Notes under the pieces: generated by a model
Database searches by the model: none
Told to the model about the DNA's origin: nothing
The model's input: the letters and a program-made list of their open reading frames with translations, nothing else
Source: Bacillota bacterium
GTDB lineage: Bacteria > Bacillota > Syntrophomonadia > Syntrophomonadales > Syntrophomonadaceae
NCBI GenBank assembly: GCA_023395515.1
Contig: JAEWZB010000082.1
Span: 1 to 27,987, forward strand
Length of the DNA: 27,987 nucleotides
Direction: 5' to 3'
Made by a program: the position numbers and the translations under genes
In this document: positions 22,801 through 27,987 of the stretch, piece by piece
How positions within the stretch are numbered: the first letter of the stretch is position 1
Layout of the letters: each line of letters starts with the position of its first letter

Positions 22801-22833
22801 AGTAGCGGAGGATTAACCTTCGCTACTTTTTAT
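22801..22833 (+). terminator. Intrinsic terminator after flagellin
   Basis: AGTAGCGGAGG (22801-22811) pairs with CCTTCGCTACT (22817-22827), 11 bp with one G-T wobble, loop of five bases, followed by TTTTTATTTTATTT. Confidence 0.9.
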
Positions 22834-22895
22834 TTTATTTCTAGTATTTATGGTAAGATTTTAGGATAGAGATAAATGAATTTGCCTGTTGTCTT

Positions 22896-22922
22896 TCAAG
22901 TTTTTTCTTCTTTTTACGATAT
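22896..22922 (+). promoter_or_regulatory. Sigma-28-like promoter for the glycosylation cluster
   Basis: TCAAGTTT (22896-22903), 11 bases, TACGATAT (22915-22922). Against the extended consensus TAAAGTTT-N11-GCCGATAW there is one mismatch in the -35 box and two in the -10 box, with exact spacing. It lies 37 bp before the start of the unknown gene and after the flagellin terminator. Confidence 0.6.
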
Positions 22923-22958
22923 ATATTATATAAATTTTCTTTAACTGGAGGTTTTTTC

Positions 22959-23558
22959 GTGAGATTATTATTAGATGATGAATATATAGAGTTTGCTAAC
23001 GATGAAGCAGGAAGGAATGAATTAATTAAGGAAATAGAGGGAAAGGCTTTGGCTACAGGCGATAAGTTTTTTAGCCATTTAGTTATAGATGGAATAGAAG
23101 TATATGATGATTATGTGGGATTTATAGAAAATAATCTTAACGATATCAGGGATATTAGTATGGAGTTTTTAACTATTACGGAATATGTGGCAGGGATTTT
23201 AAATTCGTATAAAGAGTATTTAGAACGGGCTGTCCCGGCCTTAGAGCCATTAGCGGACGCTTTTTACCGGGAGGCAGATGCGGCGGCTTGGCAGCAGTTA
23301 GATGATATGCTGGAAGGAATAGCATGGTTAACTGAGACTTTTATGATGATAGACAGCTTACCGAATTTAGCCGGTATCATGAAGGATTATGAAAGATGGA
23401 ACTTCTATTCCCAAGCTATAAGAGAATTACAAGCAGCCGTATCGGGCTTAAGGGAGCCTCTGGAGTCTAGTGATTATGTTGCAGCAGCAGATATTATATT
23501 ATACGAAATTAAACCAGCTTTAGAGAATATGAAGTTTAATATACCTGTAATAGAGTAG
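22959..23558 (+). CDS. Unrecognised 199-residue helical protein of the flagellin glycosylation cluster
   Basis: I do not recognise a family. The protein is acidic, predicted mostly helical, with no signal peptide, membrane segment or cysteine cluster. It opens MRLLLDDEYIEFAND, then has helical stretches such as SMEFLTITEYVAGILNSYKE (about 67-87) and a C-terminal part with AWLTETFMMIDSL (about 122-134). GTG start with TGGAGG seven bases before. It has its own sigma-28-like promoter and lies 14 bp before maf, so it is probably co-expressed with the flagellin glycosyltransferase. Possible roles are a flagellin or Maf accessory/chaperone protein; the usual chaperone fliS is absent from the fliD-hag interval. 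That role is inference only. Confidence 0.8.
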   Translation: MRLLLDDEYIEFANDEAGRNELIKEIEGKALATGDKFFSHLVIDGIEVYDDYVGFIENNLNDIRDISMEFLTITEYVAGILNSYKEYLERAVPALEPLADAFYREADAAAWQQLDDMLEGIAWLTETFMMIDSLPNLAGIMKDYERWNFYSQAIRELQAAVSGLREPLESSDYVAAADIILYEIKPALENMKFNIPVIE

Positions 23559-23572
23559 CGGAGGAAGCTGAT

Positions 23573-25441
23573 ATGATTTTAGTAGATAATATTGTATTTA
23601 TGAAAGAGCGGTTTCCTTTAATATGGGAAGCTTACCGGGAATATGAAGACCGACAGGAGGAGGCTTTAGCCGTAATAGAGCCTTCTAAGGCTGAAGGATA
23701 TCCTACTTTAGCAGTTAATAAGAATGACCGTACCTACTACATACATAGCCGCTACAATCCCGGACGGGAAGTCGGGGCGGTTTTAGATAATTTTGATGGA
23801 CAGGCCTATGAGCATGTAATTTTTTACGGAATAGGCTTAGGGTATCATATTACAGAGTTTCTAAACCGTTTTCCGCATTTATCCTTTTCTATATATGAGC
23901 CGGTACCGGAAGTATTTAAAGCTTTTTTAACTAATTTTAAGCTTAAGGATTTACTCCAGCTCGGTCTGCAGGAAATAGTGGTGGAGAACTCTGCCATTGA
24001 TGCCAAAGCTTTTTTGGAGAGGATAGTAAAAAGGCAAAAGAATATTCTATTTCTGGATTTACCCAGTTATAAGACCATATTTCCTGATGAATATACCCGG
24101 TTTGTTAATTTATTTAAAGATATAGTAAGAAACAGGCGCAGCTCACTGGCGACTGATTTTACTTTTGAAAAACGTTGGATTATTAATAGCTTACTTAATT
24201 TTAAGGAAGTATTGAATACTCCTAATATTATTGTGGAAAAAGCCGGAGCTTTTAAAAATAAACCAGCTATTCTAGTAGCAGCCGGGCCTTCGCTTGACTA
24301 TGAAATAGAAAATCTAAGGTATATTAAGGAAAACGGCTTAGCTTATATATTTTCAGTAGGGTCGGCTGTTGATTCATTAATCGGGGCCGGCATATATCCT
24401 CATGCCCAATGTACTTATGATCCCGGTGAGGACAACCAGAGCATGGTTTTTGCCCGTATTACAGAAGAAAAAATAGCTGATATTCCTTTGATATTTGGCA
24501 GCACTGTAGCTCATGAAGTCTTGGCTAACTACCCTGGTCAACATAAGCTGCATATGATTACCAGCCAAGATACTATTTCATCTTATTTACTAAAGCTGGA
24601 AGATGAAAGCCACCAGTTAAACGGAGTTATGGATGCTCCTTCTATAGCTATAGTTACTTTACAGCTCTTATATAAGCTGGGCTTTAATCCGATTATTTTA
24701 GTGGGACAAAACTTAGCTTATGAAGGTAAAAAGCTTTATGCGGATAATATACCGTATTGGCAGCATCTTAGTATTGATTCTGAGCCCAGCCAGAAGCTTA
24801 TTAAAATAAAGGATGTTGAAGGTAATGACGTATATACTAATATTGACCTTAATGGCATGAGAATTAATATGGAGTTTTATATTAACCTGATGTCGGAGAC
24901 TAAAATTATAAATACTACGCGGGGTGGAGCCAATATAGCAGGGACGGAGTTTAGAGAATTAAGAGATTTAATTGAAAACAAAGTGCTGGACGGAAAGATA
25001 GTAGAAGCGGATTGGTATAACATCCCTGCAACAAATTATGACTATGACTATATGCGCAAACAATTTAAAAAACTGAATAAAGATTACGAATTACTGAAAG
25101 TTAAATTATATAATCTTTTGGAAGTATTGGGAGAGATTAATAAACTAAAAGAAAGCCGAAATTCTAAAAAATTAGAGAAGATGTGGGGGAGCCTAGATAA
25201 GGCTTTAAGTCAGATACAAAATAACCGCTTTTTTGATAAAGTTATTATACCCATGAACCGAATTAGCTATGAAATACTAGTTAATCAAACACCTAATATT
25301 AGGTTTGAAACTGATGTATTTAAAAAGGCCGAATTAATCGTAGAAGTACATGGCCGTCTGGCAAGAGCCAGTCTGGCTGATTGGTTACTTATGGAGGAAA
25401 TTATGGGAGATATGAAGGAACTTGTGGGAAAGGAAAGCTAA
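23573..25441 (+). CDS. Maf-family flagellin glycosyltransferase (MAF_flag10 / DUF115)
   Basis: A 622-residue cytoplasmic protein of the motility-associated factor family. An N-terminal Rossmann-like part (about 55-140) contains YEHVIFYGIGLGYHI. The central MptE-like/DUF115 domain (about 225-430) contains NKPAILVAAGPSLDYEIENL, FSVGSAVDSLIGAGI, CTYDPGEDNQ and VGQNLAYEGKKLYADN. A helical C-terminal region follows (about 500-620). Maf proteins transfer pseudaminic, legionaminic or related nonulosonic acids onto Ser/Thr of flagellin before export. Direct neighbourhood of flagellin upstream and of legB/legC-type genes downstream supports that role. GGAGG lies eight bases before the ATG. Confidence 0.92.
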   Translation: MILVDNIVFMKERFPLIWEAYREYEDRQEEALAVIEPSKAEGYPTLAVNKNDRTYYIHSRYNPGREVGAVLDNFDGQAYEHVIFYGIGLGYHITEFLNRFPHLSFSIYEPVPEVFKAFLTNFKLKDLLQLGLQEIVVENSAIDAKAFLERIVKRQKNILFLDLPSYKTIFPDEYTRFVNLFKDIVRNRRSSLATDFTFEKRWIINSLLNFKEVLNTPNIIVEKAGAFKNKPAILVAAGPSLDYEIENLRYIKENGLAYIFSVGSAVDSLIGAGIYPHAQCTYDPGEDNQSMVFARITEEKIADIPLIFGSTVAHEVLANYPGQHKLHMITSQDTISSYLLKLEDESHQLNGVMDAPSIAIVTLQLLYKLGFNPIILVGQNLAYEGKKLYADNIPYWQHLSIDSEPSQKLIKIKDVEGNDVYTNIDLNGMRINMEFYINLMSETKIINTTRGGANIAGTEFRELRDLIENKVLDGKIVEADWYNIPATNYDYDYMRKQFKKLNKDYELLKVKLYNLLEVLGEINKLKESRNSKKLEKMWGSLDKALSQIQNNRFFDKVIIPMNRISYEILVNQTPNIRFETDVFKKAELIVEVHGRLARASLADWLLMEEIMGDMKELVGKES

Positions 25442-25474
25442 GCATTTTTTTAAACGGATAGGAGGTGTGTGTCA

Positions 25475-26455
25475 GTGAAAAAAGTTCTGGTAACCGGCTC
25501 CGATGGATTTATAGGCAGTCACTTAACTGAAGAACTGGTAAAACAGGGATATAGGGTAAAAGCCTTTGTATATTATAATTCTTTCAACTCCTGGGGCTGG
25601 CTGGATACTTTGCCTAAAGAAATATTAAATGAAATCGAAGTATTTACCGGAGATATAAGAGATCCGAATGGAGTACGGGAAGTTGTGAAGGGGGTAGGTG
25701 AAGTATTTCATTTGGCAGCCCTTATTGCGATTCCTTTTAGTTACCATTCTCCGGATACTTATGTTGATACTAACATAAAAGGAACTTTGAATATCTTACA
25801 GGCGGCGCGGGATTTGAATACTTCCAGAGTATTTATCACCTCTACCTCGGAAGTATACGGAACCGCTAAATATATCCCTATTGATGAAAAACATCCATAC
25901 CAAGGTCAATCTCCCTATTCAGCTACTAAGATAGGAGCAGACAGATTAGCAGAATCCTTTTACAGAAGCTTTGATATGCCGATTACTATAGTTAGACCTT
26001 TTAACACTTATGGACCACGTCAATCAGCGAGAGCTGTAATTCCTACCATTATAACCCAGCTATTGAGTGGTAAAGAAGAAATTGAACTGGGAGCCTTAAC
26101 CCCAACGAGAGATTTTAATTACGTAAAAGATACGGTAAATGGTTTTATCGAAATATCTAAGACGAACAAAACTATCGGGGAAGAAATAAATATTGCTACC
26201 CAGCAGGAGATATCCATAGGAGCAATAGCGGAGGAGCTAATTAGACAGATTAACTCTAACGCCAAAATTATTTGTGATGAACAAAGAATGCGCCCGGAAA
26301 ATAGTGAAGTTAACCGGCTTTTAGGCTCTAACCAAAAAATAAAGCAGTTAACCGGCTGGACACCAAAGTATACCTTAGCAGAAGGTTTAGCTGAAACTAT
26401 AGACTTTTTTAGAAATAATCTAATTAAATACAAACATGATTTATATAATATTTAA
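25475..26455 (+). CDS. legB: UDP-GlcNAc 4,6-dehydratase, LegB-like (SDR family)
   Basis: 326 residues with the GTG at 25475, preferred over the GTG at 25469 because GGAGG (25461-25465) is then nine bases away instead of three. It is an extended short-chain dehydrogenase: nucleotide-binding GSDGFIG (Gly8, Gly11, Gly14), catalytic STSEVYG region, and Tyr148-x3-Lys152 in SPYSATK. The segment YYNSFNSWGWLD (about 33-44) is typical of LegB. LegB dehydrates a UDP-GlcNAc-type sugar to the 4-keto-6-deoxy form, the first committed step to legionaminic acid. The following genes are an amidotransferase and the LegC-type aminotransferase, consistent with that pathway. Exact sugar substrate not proven. Confidence 0.88.
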   Translation: MKKVLVTGSDGFIGSHLTEELVKQGYRVKAFVYYNSFNSWGWLDTLPKEILNEIEVFTGDIRDPNGVREVVKGVGEVFHLAALIAIPFSYHSPDTYVDTNIKGTLNILQAARDLNTSRVFITSTSEVYGTAKYIPIDEKHPYQGQSPYSATKIGADRLAESFYRSFDMPITIVRPFNTYGPRQSARAVIPTIITQLLSGKEEIELGALTPTRDFNYVKDTVNGFIEISKTNKTIGEEINIATQQEISIGAIAEELIRQINSNAKIICDEQRMRPENSEVNRLLGSNQKIKQLTGWTPKYTLAEGLAETIDFFRNNLIKYKHDLYNI

Positions 26456-26471
26456 TTAGGGGGGAACTTTT

Positions 26472-27590
26472 TTGAAATACTGTAAAAGGTGTGTAATGCC
26501 TGATACCAGACCCGGAATTAAATTTAATTCTGAAGGAATATGTTCTGCTTGCCAATCATTTGAAAAACGCAAGGAAATTAATTGGGAAGATAGATACCAG
26601 GAATTCGAAGCTCTCTGCAATAAATACAGAGGAATGAACGGAAATAATTTCGATTGTGCTATAGCTGTAAGCGGCGGAAAAGATAGCCATTATCAAGTTC
26701 ATATAATGAAAGAAATAATGAATATGAATCCCGTTTTAATTACTGTGGAAGATAACTTTGAGATGACTGAAGCAGGAAAGCATAATCTTAAAAACATATC
26801 AGAGGAATTCAGTTGCCCCATAATAAGTTTAAAGCCGGATAGGAAAGTGCAAAAAAAGCTGATGAAATATACTTTTGAACAATATGGAAAACCTACTTGG
26901 TTTATTGACCGGTTAATCTATACTTTTCCCATGCATATGGCATTAAAATTCAACACCCCGTTATTGGTGTATGGGGAAAATGTCAGCTATGAATATGGGG
27001 GTACAGATTGTGAGGAAACTTATTCTGCGAAAAATCAATTAAGTAATGGTGTAGCTTCCGATATAGATATAAATGAACTTCTGGGAATAGAAGGAATAAC
27101 AAAACAAGCTCTTGAAATGACTAAAGCCCCAGCTATTGAAGAATTAGAGGGGCTAGAGCCAATATACGTTTCATACTTTATCCCCTGGAACAGTTATTCA
27201 AACTACTTGTTTGCTAAAAAAAGAGGGTTTAAAGACCTAACACATGAATGGAGCAGAACTCATCATATAGAAAATTTTGACCAAGTTGACAGCCGTGCTT
27301 ATTTAGTTCATCCCTGGTTAAAATATCCTAAATTCGGGCATGCCACTGCTACTGATTATGCGGCTAGATTTGTAAGGTATGGACTAATTTCGAGAGAAGA
27401 AGCTAAAGAACTGGTAAAAAAACACGATCATGCGTTAGACCCTAAAAGCGTACAGGATTTTATCCAATTTGTCGGATATACTGAGACAAAATTTTGGGAA
27501 ATTATTGACGAGTTCTATAATAAAGAATTATTCGAAAAAGACATATTTGGTCAATGGAAATTAAAAAATCCAGTATGGCTGTCTGAGTAG
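26472..27590 (+). CDS. N-acetyl sugar amidotransferase (WbpG/PseA/PtmG-like)
   Basis: A 372-residue cytoplasmic enzyme. The N terminus has two CxxC pairs, Cys4/Cys7 and Cys24/Cys27 (CKRCVMPDTRP, CSAC), which probably bind zinc. It is followed by the ATP-pyrophosphatase PP-loop SGGKDS at 67-72 in AIAVSGGKDSHYQ. The family converts an N-acetyl group of a nonulosonic or related sugar to an acetamidino group using ammonia from glutamine or a partner; PseA and PtmG do this for flagellar pseudaminic and legionaminic acids. No HisH/HisF-like partner is in the window. TTG start with AGGGGGGAA seven bases upstream; 16 bp after legB. It suggests the flagellin glycan carries an amidino group, which is inference. 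Confidence 0.88.
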   Translation: MKYCKRCVMPDTRPGIKFNSEGICSACQSFEKRKEINWEDRYQEFEALCNKYRGMNGNNFDCAIAVSGGKDSHYQVHIMKEIMNMNPVLITVEDNFEMTEAGKHNLKNISEEFSCPIISLKPDRKVQKKLMKYTFEQYGKPTWFIDRLIYTFPMHMALKFNTPLLVYGENVSYEYGGTDCEETYSAKNQLSNGVASDIDINELLGIEGITKQALEMTKAPAIEELEGLEPIYVSYFIPWNSYSNYLFAKKRGFKDLTHEWSRTHHIENFDQVDSRAYLVHPWLKYPKFGHATATDYAARFVRYGLISREEAKELVKKHDHALDPKSVQDFIQFVGYTETKFWEIIDEFYNKELFEKDIFGQWKLKNPVWLSE

Positions 27591-27597
27591 GTAGAAT

Positions 27598-27987
27598 ATG
27601 AACAGTAAATTTATCCCCTTATCAGTCCCTAATCTAAAAGGGCGGGAATTAGAATATGTAACTGAAGCTATTAAAAGTGAATGGGTATCTACGGCCGGTT
27701 TCTATGTTAATGAATTTGAACGGCAAATTGCTGCTTATGTGGGAGCTAAGGGAGCTGTAGCTTGCCAAAATGGTACATCTGGTTTACATATTGCACTATT
27801 AGTTTGCGGTGCAACAAAAGATGATGAGGTTATAGTACCTACCTTAACCTTTATTGCAGCAGTTAATCCGGTTAAATATATTGGGGCTGAGCCTATTTTC
27901 ATGGATTGTGATAATTCCCTATGTATGGATGCAGACAAGTTATTAGAGTTTTGTCAAAGTGAGTGTAGTCTCATTGAAGGTAAGCTA
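27598..27987 (+). CDS. legC: LegC-like PLP-dependent sugar aminotransferase (5' part, runs off the window)
   Basis: The first 130 codons of a DegT/DnrJ/EryC1/StrS aminotransferase are open to the window edge. It starts MNSKFIPLSVPNLKGRELEY and continues AIKSEWVSTAGFYVNEFE, with the cofactor-phosphate-loop sequence ACQNGTSGLHIAL near residues 55-67 and VIVPTLTFIAAVNPVKYIG near 78-97. The PLP-binding lysine lies beyond the edge. The VPNLKG/WVSTAG start is characteristic of LegC, which aminates C4 of the 4-keto sugar made by LegB. ATG is seven bases after the amidotransferase stop; the ribosome binding site (GTAGGTAGA) is modest. Remaining pathway genes (acetyltransferase, hydrolysing epimerase, synthase, CMP-transferase) would be expected downstream. 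Confidence 0.85.
   Translation, partial: MNSKFIPLSVPNLKGRELEYVTEAIKSEWVSTAGFYVNEFERQIAAYVGAKGAVACQNGTSGLHIALLVCGATKDDEVIVPTLTFIAAVNPVKYIGAEPIFMDCDNSLCMDADKLLEFCQSECSLIEGKL

Overview
The window is A+T-rich DNA from a motile Gram-positive bacterium, most likely an anaerobic member of the class Clostridia (Bacillota). The evidence is the gene order degS-degU, comFC-yvyF-flgM-flgN-flgK-flgL-DUF6470-fliW-csrA-fliD-hag, which is the Bacillus/Clostridia arrangement. An SLH-anchored exoprotease, frequent GTG/TTG starts with strong G-rich ribosome binding sites, and intrinsic terminators point the same way. No genus can be fixed from the sequence alone. All recognisable genes are on the + strand.

Region 1 (1-6460) is cell surface: a TetR-family regulator, a large secreted S8 protease with three SLH domains, and a secreted protein with a propeller-like part, Ig-like parts and a proline-rich tail whose 3' end looks frame-shifted. 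The intergenic DNA here carries phased 7-bp repeat arrays and a small palindrome that recurs in the flagellar region. Region 2 (6461-9807) holds a UDP-GlcNAc 2-epimerase and a phosphohexomutase, followed by about 540 bp without a gene but rich in hairpins. Region 3 (9808-13324) has the DegS/DegU two-component pair, a 53-residue membrane peptide whose ribosome binding site lies in a terminator stem, ComFC, and the flagellar protein YvyF.

Region 4 (13476-20783) is the late flagellar operon: anti-sigma factor FlgM, chaperone FlgN, hook-filament junction proteins FlgK and FlgL, DUF6470, FliW, CsrA and cap protein FliD. A GxxExxY (PD-(D/E)XK-like) gene flanked by imperfect ~46-bp inverted repeats sits between flgN and flgK. 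A compact palindrome built from the same repeats, without a gene, lies between flgL and DUF6470, and partial copies of the repeat end precede flgL and fliW. Region 5 (20951-22833) is the flagellin gene with a sigma-28 promoter, a leader with CsrA-type GGA sites and its own terminator. Region 6 (22896-27987) starts with another sigma-28-like promoter and an unrecognised 199-residue protein. It continues with a Maf flagellin glycosyltransferase, LegB, an N-acetyl sugar amidotransferase and the start of LegC, the beginning of a probable legionaminic-acid flagellin-glycosylation cluster that runs off the window.

Together the genes describe late filament assembly (FlgM/sigma-28 timing, FliW-CsrA control of flagellin translation, chaperoned junction proteins, glycan decoration). 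The most unusual DNA is the inverted-repeat family with and without the GxxExxY gene, the heptad repeat arrays, the hairpin-rich stretch upstream of degS, and the structured flagellin leader.
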